A stretch of 64,000 nt of DNA, taken from an uncultured Clostridiaceae bacterium (GTDB lineage Bacteria; Bacillota; Clostridia; TANB77; CAG-508). The stretch lies in assembly GCA_947647275.1 (NCBI GenBank), contig CANSJQ010000001.1, forward strand, positions 248,001 through 312,000, in the 5' to 3' direction. Positions 1-10,547 of the stretch are shown piece after piece (position 1 is the first letter of the stretch; each line of letters begins with the position of its first letter). The translations under genes were made by a program, and so were the position numbers. The notes under the pieces are model-generated. The model had not been told where the DNA came from. It saw only the letters and a list, made by a program, of their open reading frames with translations, and did no database searches.

Positions 1-1
1 A

Positions 2-328
2 GGATATCCAAGAACTTGTGATGATTGTTTAGAGTATGAAAGACAAGAGAAGAAAAAGCAAAAACAAAAAGCTACAGGTAAAAAGATAATACAAAAAATA
101 GAAAAAGAATTACAAAATAACGAGATTAATTATGTATTAAAAAATGAAGGAACAGAACATTTTCATACAAGAAGAAAATTTGATAATCAACTAATAGAAT
201 TTTATGCTTACACAGGCAAAATTTCCATTGTTGGAAAAATACAAAATGCAAGAGGAATAAAAGCATTAATAAAAATTTTGTTGGGAAAGGAGGAAATATG
301 CCAGAACTCAAAAACACAAGAGGAATAG
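2..328 (+). CDS. hypothetical phage protein (5' truncated by window edge)
   Basis: Open frame 2 from window start to TAG at 326-328 (GYPRTCDDCLEYERQEKKK...). Confidence 0.55.
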   Translation, partial: GYPRTCDDCLEYERQEKKKQKQKATGKKIIQKIEKELQNNEINYVLKNEGTEHFHTRRKFDNQLIEFYAYTGKISIVGKIQNARGIKALIKILLGKEEICQNSKTQEE

Positions 329-585
329 ATTACTTTGATAATGTAGATTTCAAGCAAATTGTATCATATTCAGGAAATCCAAATCCAGTATGTGGAGACT
401 GCTTAAAAAATCTATTATTTATGGAAGATTTAATACTGATACCAATATTAAATGAAGTCTATTGTCATAAATGTGGAACGAATCACTTAAACACAATGAA
501 ACACTTTCCAGAAGATGATGCAATTCAAAAAAGAAGAACAAATTTCTATAAAAATTATTTTGAAAATGGAAAATTAAAATATTAG
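298..585 (+). CDS. small Cys-containing phage protein
   Basis: ORF with CGDC/CHKCG motifs, RBS aaaggagg upstream. Confidence 0.6.
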   Translation: MPELKNTRGIDYFDNVDFKQIVSYSGNPNPVCGDCLKNLLFMEDLILIPILNEVYCHKCGTNHLNTMKHFPEDDAIQKRRTNFYKNYFENGKLKY

Positions 586-601
586 AAAGGATGATTTAGT
601 T

Positions 602-1405
602 ATGGAACTACAAGTTAGTGAAATACAGGCGTTAGAGCCGATTAAATTTAATTATGAAGAATTAAAAGCAAGTTTAATAGAAAAAGTAGATACATATAAA
701 AATTTAGTATATACAGAGGAAAACATAAAAGATGCAAAAGCAGATAGAGCATTATTAAATAAATTGAGTAAAGCAATAAATGATGAAAAAATTAGAGTTA
801 AAAACACATTATTAGCACCATATACAGATTTTGAAACAAAATGTAAGGAATTAATTGAAATAGTAAATAATGCAACTGAAAATGTCGATACACAAATAAA
901 GGCATTTGAGAAAATGCAAAGTGATGAAAAAGAAAAACAAATTTTAATGTGTTGGATTGAAAATGTTGGACAATATCAAGAACTTATAGATGTAGATTTA
1001 GTATTCAATAAACAATGGCTTAATAAGAGCTACAGTATGAATAAAGTTGAAGCAGATATAAAACATATAATTGAAAAGACAAGATTAGATATGGGAACAA
1101 TAGATGGACAATTTAAAGATGAGGCACTAAATAAACAAGCTAAAGCATTTTATTTTAAAAATATAAATCAACCAAGTGTATTAAGTTTAACAATGCAAGA
1201 AGTAATGAGAACACAAGAAACAGCTGAAAAATTAAAAACAATAGAAAACAATGTTCAAGAAACTAGGAAAGAAAATACACCAGTAACACAACAAGAAGAA
1301 AAGATAATACAACTAGATTTTAGAGTTTGGGGTACTCAAACACAATTAATGAAATTAAAGCAATTCTTAAAAGATAACAATATAAAAGTAGGAAAGGTGG
1401 AATAA
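602..1405 (+). CDS. DUF1351-like phage protein
   Basis: ORF; N-terminal pattern typical of DUF1351 proteins next to phage recT. Confidence 0.7.
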   Translation: MELQVSEIQALEPIKFNYEELKASLIEKVDTYKNLVYTEENIKDAKADRALLNKLSKAINDEKIRVKNTLLAPYTDFETKCKELIEIVNNATENVDTQIKAFEKMQSDEKEKQILMCWIENVGQYQELIDVDLVFNKQWLNKSYSMNKVEADIKHIIEKTRLDMGTIDGQFKDEALNKQAKAFYFKNINQPSVLSLTMQEVMRTQETAEKLKTIENNVQETRKENTPVTQQEEKIIQLDFRVWGTQTQLMKLKQFLKDNNIKVGKVE

Positions 1406-1409
1406 AATT

Positions 1410-1673
1410 ATGGAAAATTTAAAAATATCAAGTAAATCAAATCCAAATTCAGTAGCAGGGGCTATAATTGGAGTTTTAAAAGAAAATAAGAAAGCAGAAT
1501 TACAAGCAATAGGTGCAGGTGCAATAAATCAAGCAATTAAAGCAGTAGCAATAGCAAGAGGTTTTGTTGCTCCATCAGGAATAGATCTAATATGTGTTCC
1601 AGCATTTTCAGAAGTTGAAGTTGAAGGAGAACAAAGAACAGGTATGAAACTTATTGTAAGGGAGGAAAAGTAA
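1410..1673 (+). CDS. spoVS-like: SpoVS-like (stage V sporulation protein S) protein
   Basis: KISSKSNPNSVAGAIIGVLKE..AIGAGAINQAIKAVAIARGFVAPSGIDLICVPAF matches SpoVS family pattern. Confidence 0.88.
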   Translation: MENLKISSKSNPNSVAGAIIGVLKENKKAELQAIGAGAINQAIKAVAIARGFVAPSGIDLICVPAFSEVEVEGEQRTGMKLIVREEK

Positions 1674-1976
1674 ATGGAAAAATCAAGTAAAGTAATCAAA
1701 TCACAAGATTTACAAGAAGAAAATATCAAATTGGAAAGAGAATTAGCATACTATAAAGGATTCTACGAAGGAGTAAAAGAGGTTACAACACTTTTAGAAG
1801 ATGGTCCAATAGAAATAACTCATAATTTGAATATAAATGGGCTAGAAGATGAAGAAATAGAAGAAGTGGAAGAAGAACAAGAGGAAAAAACAAGTGGAAA
1901 AGTAATGATTGGTAAAATTGAAGGCAAAAATGCCGAAAAATTTATAAATTTAATGAAAGAATTGGGGGTTGAATAA
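1674..1976 (+). CDS. hypothetical phage protein
   Basis: ORF in operon. Confidence 0.55.
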   Translation: MEKSSKVIKSQDLQEENIKLERELAYYKGFYEGVKEVTTLLEDGPIEITHNLNINGLEDEEIEEVEEEQEEKTSGKVMIGKIEGKNAEKFINLMKELGVE

Positions 1977-1978
1977 TT

Positions 1979-3013
1979 ATGGCAGGAGTAAAAAATAGTT
2001 TAGTAAAAAAAGAAGAACAAAAAACATTTAGCAGCTTTTTAATGGGAGATGCAGTAAAAAAGAAAATAAATGAGACAGTAGGAGGAGCAAATGGCCAAAG
2101 GTTTATAACAAGTATATTATCAGCAGTTAGTACAAATCCAGCATTACAAGAATGTGATCATGGAAGTATTATTTCAGCAGCATTTTTAGGAGAAGCATTA
2201 AAATTAAGTCCTAGTCCACAATTAGGGCAATACTACATGGTACCTTTTAATGATAATAAAAGAAACTGCAAAGTAGCACAATTCCAACTAGGTTATAAAG
2301 GATATATTCAATTAGCAATCAGAAGCGGGTACTATAAAAACATCAATGTTTTAACAATAAAAGAGGGAGAATTAATAAAATATAATCCATTAACAGAAGA
2401 ATTAGAAGTTAATTTAATAGAAGATGATGAAATAAGAGAACAAACTCCAACAATAGGTTATTATGCAATGTTTGAATATATGAATGGGTTTAGAAAAACA
2501 TTATATTGGACTAAAAAGAAAATGTTAGCTCATGCAGATAAATATAGCCAAGCATTCAGTTTAAATGCAACAACTGGAAAATATCCAAAAGTATCTTATG
2601 CAGATTTTGAAGCAGGAAAAGTACCAGATAATGAAATGTGGAAATATAGTAGTTTTTGGTATAAAGATTTTGATGGAATGGCACATAAAACTATGTTGAG
2701 ACAACTTATTTCTAAATGGGGAATAATGTCTATTGATATGCAGGAAGCCTATACAAAGGATATGGCTACAATTAAAGAAAATGGGGAATATGAATACATA
2801 GAAAGTGTAGAACAACCATTAGATAATGTGGTAGAAGTACAAACAGAAACAGCACAACCAGTTAATAAAGAAGATAAAAAAGTAGAAACACCAAAACAAG
2901 AAATACCACAAGAACAACCAAAGCAAGAAGATATAGGACAAACTCCTTACGGTCCAGAAGATACTGTAAATCCAGTAGAAAATGAAAGCGAAGAATTTAA
3001 TTTCTTTGATTAG
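1979..3013 (+). CDS. recT: RecT single-strand annealing recombinase
   Basis: RecT-like sequence (QRFITSILSAVSTNPALQECDHGSIISAAFLGEALKLSPSPQLGQYYMVPF...GYKGYIQLAIRSG). Confidence 0.92.
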   Translation: MAGVKNSLVKKEEQKTFSSFLMGDAVKKKINETVGGANGQRFITSILSAVSTNPALQECDHGSIISAAFLGEALKLSPSPQLGQYYMVPFNDNKRNCKVAQFQLGYKGYIQLAIRSGYYKNINVLTIKEGELIKYNPLTEELEVNLIEDDEIREQTPTIGYYAMFEYMNGFRKTLYWTKKKMLAHADKYSQAFSLNATTGKYPKVSYADFEAGKVPDNEMWKYSSFWYKDFDGMAHKTMLRQLISKWGIMSIDMQEAYTKDMATIKENGEYEYIESVEQPLDNVVEVQTETAQPVNKEDKKVETPKQEIPQEQPKQEDIGQTPYGPEDTVNPVENESEEFNFFD

Positions 3014-3061
3014 TATGGTAGGGAATAAACTCCCTACTTATACTAAAGAAAGAGGTCATGT

Positions 3062-3238
3062 ATGGAAAATGTATGCTTAAGATGTGGAAGAGTTTTGAAA
3101 AACAAAAAGAGCATTAATAATAAATATGGTCCTGTATGTGAAAGCAAAATGTTAAAGGAGTATTATTCTAAACGACAAATAACAATAGATGAATTATTGA
3201 AAGGAAGTGCTATGAATGGAGGGATGGATAAGTCTTTA
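3062..3238 (+). CDS. small zinc-ribbon phage protein
   Basis: MENVCLRCGRVLKNKKSINNKYGPVCESK read by eye; not in supplied ORF track. Confidence 0.55.
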
Positions 3239-4130
3239 TAGAAAATTTAGAAATTGGCAATGGTACAAAGACTCTAATGTAAAATCAGTATTTATCCATC
3301 TACTCTTAAGTGCTAATCATAAGGACGAAGAATGGAAAAACAAAATTATTAAAAGAGGTCAAGTAATAACATCAAGAGAACATTTAGCAATAGCTACAGG
3401 ATTAAGCATACAACAAGTAAGAACTTGTTTATCAAAATTAGAATCTACAAATGAAATAAAAATAGAAACAACTAATAGATATACTCTTATTACTATTATA
3501 AATTATGATAAATATCAAAGAAACATAGAAGAACAACCAACCAACAAAACAACCGATACATCAACCGACACATCAACCAACAAAAAAACAAACGAAACAA
3601 CCAACAAAAAAAGAACTGAAAACATTGAAAATAAAGGAATAGAAAAAAACAACATAAATATATCAACCAACAAAAATAATGATAAATCAACCAGCAAATC
3701 AACCAATAATTCAACTAACACATCAACCACAAACAATAATATATATAATAATATTAATAATATTAAATTAAATAAAAATAAATTAAATATGTTATTTAAT
3801 TATTTAATATATAAAGAGAAAAATTTTGAAAATTTAAGTGATACCGATAGAGAAGCAGTCGTTATATGTTTAAAAAGATTAGAGCTATATTTAACTAACA
3901 CAACATATTTAACAGAAAAGATGCTATTTCAAATACAACTGCAATACTGGACAATTACAGAGATATATTTAAGCCCATATAAAGTATATCTAAACAAATT
4001 ATCAAGAGATAAATTTATGCTCAATTATTTCTTAACGGAAAAGTACATAACAATAGATTCAGAAGAAAAAATAGCAGAATTTATTAGTTATTTTATAACA
4101 TGTCTACGAAAAGAGTTTGAAAAAATGTGA
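3216..4130 (+). CDS. replisome organizer / DnaD-like replication protein with Thr/Asn/Ser-rich linker
   Basis: N-terminal WISLYRKFRNWQWYKDSNVKSVFIHLLLSANHKD winged-helix pattern; low-complexity TNKTTDTSTDTSTNKK linker. Confidence 0.75.
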   Translation: MEGWISLYRKFRNWQWYKDSNVKSVFIHLLLSANHKDEEWKNKIIKRGQVITSREHLAIATGLSIQQVRTCLSKLESTNEIKIETTNRYTLITIINYDKYQRNIEEQPTNKTTDTSTDTSTNKKTNETTNKKRTENIENKGIEKNNINISTNKNNDKSTSKSTNNSTNTSTTNNNIYNNINNIKLNKNKLNMLFNYLIYKEKNFENLSDTDREAVVICLKRLELYLTNTTYLTEKMLFQIQLQYWTITEIYLSPYKVYLNKLSRDKFMLNYFLTEKYITIDSEEKIAEFISYFITCLRKEFEKM

Positions 4131-4330
4131 AAGGAACAAAAATGGGAGTAAAAAGAAGTGAATTAATGACCAATAATTTGAAAATCTGCGAAAATTGTGA
4201 ATGGTGCTATTATCATGAAAGAGAAAATGAGTTTCCTGTATGTATGTTAAATGGAGAGTTAAAAGGATTAGTTGAATATTGCAGCAAATTTAAAAAAAAG
4301 ACAGGAAATCATTTTACAATATATTATTAA
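4127..4330 (+). CDS. small Cys-rich phage protein
   Basis: CENCEWCYYHE...CMLNG...YCSKF. Confidence 0.55.
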   Translation: MKGTKMGVKRSELMTNNLKICENCEWCYYHERENEFPVCMLNGELKGLVEYCSKFKKKTGNHFTIYY

Positions 4331-4341
4331 AGGTGATATAG

Positions 4342-4512
4342 ATGGCAGAATTGCGAAAAGACACATTATGCAAGTATTGTTTAGGGTGTAATAAATTAAG
4401 TGATTATAATTTTATTGGCACAAGAAACTGTAAAGGATTTGTACCAGGATATAAAGATTGGAGACAAAGATACGAACAAGCATTAAAAGATAATTTAAAG
4501 GAGAAAAAATAA
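4342..4512 (+). CDS. small Cys-containing phage protein
   Basis: MAELRKDTLCKYCLGCNKLSDYNFIGTRNCKGFVPGYKDW read by eye. Confidence 0.5.
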   Translation: MAELRKDTLCKYCLGCNKLSDYNFIGTRNCKGFVPGYKDWRQRYEQALKDNLKEKK

Positions 4513-4721
4513 TATGAATAAAGCACAAGCACTATCAATTACTGAAGATAGAATAGAGAATATGGAAAAATTTATACCAAGCAATGCAAGTGAAGCACAT
4601 ATTGCAAAGGAAACATTAGAATGGCTTTATTTTATCAAAAATTTATTAACTAACTAAAATCTTAAACAAAATTGAAAAATAAAAACAAACTCAAATATAA
4701 GTTACAAAGGATGGTGAAAAA

Positions 4722-5138
4722 ATGGTTATTGAAGATATGCAACAGACATTAGAATTATTAACAAATATTAAGTATTTTTTTATGAATATAGATGACACCG
4801 AAAAGAAATTAAATACAGAATTATACAACAAAGAATTAGAAAGAGATGATTTATTACATGAAATTGAATTAAGTAGATTAAATGCAATAGAAAGAATGTC
4901 TATATATTCAAAACTAGAAAAAGTTTTACAAGAAAGAAGAATAATAAAAGACAAGATAGATTTATTAAGTACAATGAAAAGCTATTCAAACAAATTCATT
5001 GAAAAAGGAATATGTGCAGAAACAGATTCTACTATAAGAAATATTGAAACATTAAAAAGAAATCAAGAAAATAGACAATATACACCAAGAATATTACATG
5101 ATTTAAAATGTGCAAAGAAAAAGAAAGAGGAAATATAA
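4722..5138 (+). CDS. hypothetical phage protein
   Basis: ORF with RBS. Confidence 0.5.
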   Translation: MVIEDMQQTLELLTNIKYFFMNIDDTEKKLNTELYNKELERDDLLHEIELSRLNAIERMSIYSKLEKVLQERRIIKDKIDLLSTMKSYSNKFIEKGICAETDSTIRNIETLKRNQENRQYTPRILHDLKCAKKKKEEI

Positions 5139-5605
5139 TGCCAAAACAAGATTTAGTTATTTATGAAATGAAAGAAATAAGTTTATATGATTTAGATGAG
5201 GAACAAATAATGATATTGGCAAATAATTTAGTTAATTCTATAAGTTTAAGTAAATTGAATAAAGCTGTAAAAGATGCTTGTATTAAATTAGCAGGAGTAG
5301 CACCACCATCGTTTCTTGCAGATGCTAAATGGATAGCTTTAGATAATCAAAAGAGGCTAGAAATAATATGGGAAATGCTAGATAGTTTTAACAAAGTAGA
5401 AGCAGATATAAAAAATTTAAAAGGAAAATTAAAAAAGTACTTACAGGATAAAGAACAAGACTTTGATTATATATTCCAATTCTTGTTAAACACTAAATCA
5501 TTAGTAACATCAATATATGAATATGGAGAATTTAAAGCAAACGAGGTAAAGGAAAACGAAAAGCAGGCATTATTGCAAAAAGAAAGATTTAAATTATTAT
5601 CATAA
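5138..5605 (+). CDS. hypothetical phage protein
   Basis: ORF; ATG at 5138 after aagaaagagg. Confidence 0.55.
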   Translation: MPKQDLVIYEMKEISLYDLDEEQIMILANNLVNSISLSKLNKAVKDACIKLAGVAPPSFLADAKWIALDNQKRLEIIWEMLDSFNKVEADIKNLKGKLKKYLQDKEQDFDYIFQFLLNTKSLVTSIYEYGEFKANEVKENEKQALLQKERFKLLS

Positions 5606-5621
5606 AATAAAGAGGTAGAAA

Positions 5622-5975
5622 ATGCAAGAACATTGGAGTGTAGAACAATATAGAGAATATCAGAAAAAAGGGAATAAAAAAAGTAAATATGGAGCAATAA
5701 AAACATCTGTAGATGGACAAACATTCGATAGTAAAAAAGAAGCGGATTATTATTGCAATTTAAAATTAAGGCTGCAAGGCGGAGACATCAAAGGTTTTTG
5801 TTTGCAGCCTGTATTTATCCTAGCAACAGGATTGAAATATAAAGCAGATTTTATAGTTTTCAACAATGATGGAACAACAGAGATTATAGATACAAAAGGA
5901 TTTAAGACAAAGGAATATATAACCAAGAAAAAGGTATTTGAAGATAAATTCAATTTAAAAATAATTGAAATTTAA
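5622..5975 (+). CDS. DUF1064 nuclease-fold phage protein
   Basis: KYGAIKTSVDGQTFDSKKEADYYCNLKL...KYKADFIVFNNDGTTEIIDTKG. Confidence 0.82.
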   Translation: MQEHWSVEQYREYQKKGNKKSKYGAIKTSVDGQTFDSKKEADYYCNLKLRLQGGDIKGFCLQPVFILATGLKYKADFIVFNNDGTTEIIDTKGFKTKEYITKKKVFEDKFNLKIIEI

Positions 5976-5989
5976 AGGAGGATTTAAAA

Positions 5990-6481
5990 ATGGAAGAAAT
6001 GAAAGGAATTGAAAGAATTAAACAATTTTCAAAAGAAACAAAAGACCAAAACATAAAAAAGGTCGCAGAATATTTAATAAATAGGGAAGATATGAACGAT
6101 AAATTTCTTAACGAGGAGAAAAATTTAACTGATATGTGGGAATTTATTAGAGATAAAGCAAGAGAAAAAGCAATAAATGGATGTGCAGTGTTGGAAGACC
6201 AAGATGTATATAATTTAGCGGTACATTACTTTGATGAAACAAACGAAGCATTAGGAATTAAGACAACTAAAAAACAAACCAAACCAAAAGAAGAAACTAA
6301 AAAACAAGATGCAAAAACGGAAGAAAATGTATCTAATACAAAACAAGATGCAGAGATGCAAGATAAAAAGAAAAGTGAAGATGTACCAGCACATAAAGAT
6401 GATGATGTAGTTATGGTTTATAAAGGAAAACCAGTTACATATAAGGAATTTAAAGAAGGTACATATTTACAGTTATCATAG
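5990..6481 (+). CDS. PcfK / AcrIIA9-family protein
   Basis: MWEFIRDKAREKAINGCAVLEDQDVYNLAVHYFDE pattern; directly followed by PcfJ. Confidence 0.7.
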   Translation: MEEMKGIERIKQFSKETKDQNIKKVAEYLINREDMNDKFLNEEKNLTDMWEFIRDKAREKAINGCAVLEDQDVYNLAVHYFDETNEALGIKTTKKQTKPKEETKKQDAKTEENVSNTKQDAEMQDKKKSEDVPAHKDDDVVMVYKGKPVTYKEFKEGTYLQLS

Positions 6482-6494
6482 GAGGTAGCTGTAA

Positions 6495-7934
6495 ATGGGA
6501 TATATGAATAAAAGAACACGAGAATTAATAGAAAAAATGAAAGTAGAATTTACTTTACCAAAAAACTGGAACAATTTTTTATATGAAGTTGAAAAAAATC
6601 ATAATTTGATTTTAAAAACAAAAAACACATATTATTGCACTAATTGTCAACAATCATTTACATATTTGAATAAAGGACCAAAAGTAAAACAGGAAACTAG
6701 ATGTCCTCATTGCAAAAATAAATATATGGTAAGAAGTGGAACATTAAGAAAGTGGAAAGTAAGAGACAATATTTTATTGTTAGACAAAATAGATGGAGAA
6801 TTAATAATTAGAATTTTTGATATAGAAACATATTTTAACCCAGAAAAGCAAGAAATGGAACACGATACCGTAGAATATGCAAGAAAAATAGTAGATGATG
6901 ATTATAGAGAAATAAGAAATGAAAGAGTAAGTATAGCACAATGTGGACCTTTTGTGTACCATTGGAAAGATGATGAGGGAGAATGGAGAACTTATGATGG
7001 GGACTGGTACGAAAGTGTAGCACAAGGATACTTATATACAGATAATTTAAAAAACATATTAAAAGGAACTATATATGAGAAATCAAGATTATGGAAGTTA
7101 GCAAAAAAAGAAAAGGATCATATCTATTTACCAGATTTATTAAGTGCTGCTAAATATCCAAGTTTTGAAATGTTAGTGGAATTAAAACTATTTAATTTAG
7201 CATATGATGCGAAACATATTTATGAAAAAGGCACATTTAAGCAGATTTTCGGATTAGACAAAACATATTATGAATTTATGAGAAAACACAATATAACAAG
7301 AGAACAGTTAGATATATTAAAAATATATCCTACTAAAGATATAAAAAAGTTGAAATTTTTACAGAAATATCAATATGTAATACAAGATATTCAAAAATAT
7401 ACAACAATAGATAATTTTATGAAATATTTTAAACAAAAGAGATTAAAAGATGCACATTTATATAGAGATTATCTGAAATTTGCAAAAGAATTAGGGTTAG
7501 ATTTAAAAAATAAAAGATATCTGTTCCCAGACAAATTAAAAACGATGCACGATCTTTACGAAAAACAAATTAAGATAATGAAACAAGAAAAGATACAAAA
7601 AAACATAGAGAAAAGAGTAAAAGATTTAATGGACAATACATTTAAAAATAAAGAATTTATTATCTTTCCTGCTTCTAGTGTAGAAGAATTAGTTGATGAA
7701 AGTAAACAACAAAATAATTGTGTAAGAACATATGCGGAAAAGTATTCAAATGGTGAATGTGATATTTACTTAATGAGGAAAATAAGCAATCCGAAAATAT
7801 CAGTGGTAACAGTAGAAGTTAAGGAAAATAAAGTGGTACAAAAGAGAACTAAAAATAATGAAAAAACAAACCAAAAACAGGATGAGTTTTTAGATACATG
7901 GCAAAAAAGAGTATTACAAAAAGTAGCAATATAA
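6495..7934 (+). CDS. PcfJ domain protein
   Basis: N-terminal zinc ribbon (YYCTNCQQ..CPHCKNKY), C-terminal FPASSVEELVDESKQQNNCVRTYAEKYSNGECDIYLMR. Confidence 0.8.
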   Translation: MGYMNKRTRELIEKMKVEFTLPKNWNNFLYEVEKNHNLILKTKNTYYCTNCQQSFTYLNKGPKVKQETRCPHCKNKYMVRSGTLRKWKVRDNILLLDKIDGELIIRIFDIETYFNPEKQEMEHDTVEYARKIVDDDYREIRNERVSIAQCGPFVYHWKDDEGEWRTYDGDWYESVAQGYLYTDNLKNILKGTIYEKSRLWKLAKKEKDHIYLPDLLSAAKYPSFEMLVELKLFNLAYDAKHIYEKGTFKQIFGLDKTYYEFMRKHNITREQLDILKIYPTKDIKKLKFLQKYQYVIQDIQKYTTIDNFMKYFKQKRLKDAHLYRDYLKFAKELGLDLKNKRYLFPDKLKTMHDLYEKQIKIMKQEKIQKNIEKRVKDLMDNTFKNKEFIIFPASSVEELVDESKQQNNCVRTYAEKYSNGECDIYLMRKISNPKISVVTVEVKENKVVQKRTKNNEKTNQKQDEFLDTWQKRVLQKVAI

Positions 7935-7980
7935 GGGGCGAGTGAATATTCGCCCTAATAAAGAAAGGTGGAATTACAAA

Positions 7981-8264
7981 TGAAAATATATGACAAAACG
8001 ATATACAAGCAAAGTGAAAATATAAAAACTGCAATAATAACAATAACAATTTTTATATTAGGCTTTGTAACTGGTTTTTTAGTAGTAAATGAACAATTAA
8101 AAATTGAAAATACAGAATTACAAAAGCAAAACCAGGAAAAACAAGAACATATTGTAGAATTGGAGAAGAAAGTAGAAGAACAACAAGTAAAGATAAATGA
8201 GCAATATGTGGAATTAGATTCATTAAGAGAAAGTGTATATATATATCAAATGTATGGAAAGTAG
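7981..8264 (+). CDS. membrane-anchored coiled-coil phage protein
   Basis: One TM segment plus heptad-like E/K/Q-rich stretch. Confidence 0.5.
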
Positions 8265-8389
8265 GTGTTACAAATGATTAAGTTCTTAATAGGATTATTT
8301 ATAGGAACACTAATAGGAATATTTCTTATGTGTTTAATGCAAGTAGCAAAGGATAAAGAAGAATAAAAAAGATAGAAAGGAGGAAAATT

Positions 8390-8773
8390 ATGCCCACAGA
8401 AAGTAAAGAAATTAATCCAGGAAAGTTATTATATAAAGATCGAGAAGGAATTATAAAAGAACTATGTAGTTATGAACATAAAGAAGAAAATAGAGATGAT
8501 GCTGTAGATGCAATGGAATATGCAGTTAAAGGAATGACAGATAAAGAAATATCTGTAACAGTTGAAGTTCCAAGAGAAAAAGTAAGAAAAATACTTAAAA
8601 TATATGGATTAGAAACAATCACGAGAAAAAGATTTAAAAAACTATTAATGGGGTGTGGATTACAAAGGAATGATGCTGAAGTAATTGCAGAACAATTTTG
8701 TAATGAGAAACTACCATATACACCATTAGCTGTTCAGCAAGTAATTGAAACAATTATAAAAGAAATGGAATAG
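8390..8773 (+). CDS. HTH-containing phage protein
   Basis: GMTDKEISVTVEVPREKVRKILKIYGL resembles HTH. Confidence 0.45.
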   Translation: MPTESKEINPGKLLYKDREGIIKELCSYEHKEENRDDAVDAMEYAVKGMTDKEISVTVEVPREKVRKILKIYGLETITRKRFKKLLMGCGLQRNDAEVIAEQFCNEKLPYTPLAVQQVIETIIKEME

Positions 8774-8974
8774 GAGAATAAACAATTATGAAATGTCCCG
8801 AAAGGTATAGAGTTATACAACAAAATATAAGACAACCTATTTTAGATGATGATAGGATTGTAAAAGGAGAATATCATGTTTTAATTGAAAATCAAGCCTT
8901 TTGTGAATGTTATCAAGAACAATGTGCAGCTTGGGATAAAGAAAAAAACAGATGTAGGAAAATTGGAGGTTAAC

Positions 8975-9388
8975 ATGAAACAAGTATATAAATGTGAATT
9001 TTGTGAGGAGATATCAGAGGACAAAGAAACAATTTTAAAACACGAAAAAGAGTGTGGTTCTAATCCAAAGAATAAAATAACAAATGAAATGGTATTAAAA
9101 CTATCAAGAATATATGAACATTTTGAAGATAGCTTGATTTATGTTTTATTGCAAGATTATACAAAAAAGGATATAGATTTTTATATAGATGAATTTGATA
9201 GAGCCCAGAATAATAATTGCCCAGCAAGTATATTTGAGAATAAAAGGGAACTAGACAATATTTTGAGAAGAAGAACACAAATTGATAGAGAATGTAGAAC
9301 ATGGTTTGAAAATTTAACAAAAAGAGATAATCCAGAGTTAATAAGTGCAATAAGAAGTTATTTAAAAGAACCAGAATATAGAATTTAA
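8975..9388 (+). CDS. phage protein with N-terminal C2H2-like finger
   Basis: YKCEFCEEISEDKETILKHEKEC. Confidence 0.5.
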   Translation: MKQVYKCEFCEEISEDKETILKHEKECGSNPKNKITNEMVLKLSRIYEHFEDSLIYVLLQDYTKKDIDFYIDEFDRAQNNNCPASIFENKRELDNILRRRTQIDRECRTWFENLTKRDNPELISAIRSYLKEPEYRI

Positions 9389-9911
9389 AAAAGGAGGTGT
9401 GAATATGCCAAAGAAAAAGAAAATTGATACAGAGAAACAAAAGCTCCAGGATATACAAGCAGAAACAGAAGAAAAAAAGCCACAATCGTTAAACTGGAAT
9501 GAATTAGATAAATATATGGGACAACCAGTATGGGATAGCAGAGAAAAGAAATGGAGAATATTAGATGGCTATAGAAGAAGCGGAAATACATATTCAATAA
9601 CATTTACTGATATTGCTGATTGGGTTAGTTTTATAGATAGAAATTTGTATTTGGAAGAGGTGAGCATATGAAAAAATTTATATTAGAAATATTACTTATA
9701 TTCGGATTAATAATATTAGTAAAAATGGGAGAATTATCATTTTTTCAGTCTTGCATAATATATATTTCAGCTATTGCAGGAGATATAGTAATTAAAAAAT
9801 TAGATACGATTATAAAAGTTTTACAAGATATAAATTATGAGATGAAACCACATCATATTTATTGTAGACATAGTACATATCCAATTTTTAAAGAAAAAGG
9901 AGAAAAATAAA

Positions 9912-10145
9912 ATGTCAGATTATGAGCAAATTGTAATAAGTGCTGTAAGATATGCAATAGGAAGAATGACCTATATTGTAGAAATTACTGTAAATTATAT
10001 TATGCAGCAAATAGAAGATGATAAATTGTCAGATAAATGTTTAGGAATAATAAGAGATGACATAAAAGAAGCTAAATATTTAGGAATGCAATGTGATGAA
10101 GTACAATGGATAAAATTATTAAAAAAGATAGAGGAAGTGATATAA
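9912..10145 (+). CDS. hypothetical phage protein
   Basis: ORF in operon. Confidence 0.45.
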   Translation: MSDYEQIVISAVRYAIGRMTYIVEITVNYIMQQIEDDKLSDKCLGIIRDDIKEAKYLGMQCDEVQWIKLLKKIEEVI

Positions 10146-10547
10146 ATGAAATGTACAGGAAAAGAGTGGGACACTTGTAGAGTTGAGAAGATGGGGTGCA
10201 CAGGTTGTTACTATGATGAAATAGAAGTAGACGAATATATAAGAACTGAAAAAGGATATATTCTAAAAGTTGATAATGAAAAGAAAGTATTGAAAGGACT
10301 AAAATTTTTGGATGTACAGTATGGAAAGGTTACAAAGCATAGTAAAGATATATTAGATTTAATTAAAGTTGGAGATATACTTAAAATAAAAGAAGATAAC
10401 GAGGTTTGTTATATTGGTTTAGAAGAAGATACAATAACAATTAATTATTCAGATATAAAAGAAAGTATAAAAAATGGAGAATGTGAGTTATTGGCAATAT
10501 TAACAAAAGAACAGTTTAATTCAAATTGTTTTAAGGTGGTGCAATAA
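10146..10547 (+). CDS. hypothetical phage protein
   Basis: ORF in operon; Cys-containing N terminus. Confidence 0.45.
   Translation: MKCTGKEWDTCRVEKMGCTGCYYDEIEVDEYIRTEKGYILKVDNEKKVLKGLKFLDVQYGKVTKHSKDILDLIKVGDILKIKEDNEVCYIGLEEDTITINYSDIKESIKNGECELLAILTKEQFNSNCFKVVQ

Noticed and set aside
3496-3736. Minus-strand Leu/Phe/Trp-rich ORFs opposite the replication gene linker
   Set aside because: Antisense of low-complexity Thr/Asn repeats; no RBS, no conserved features.
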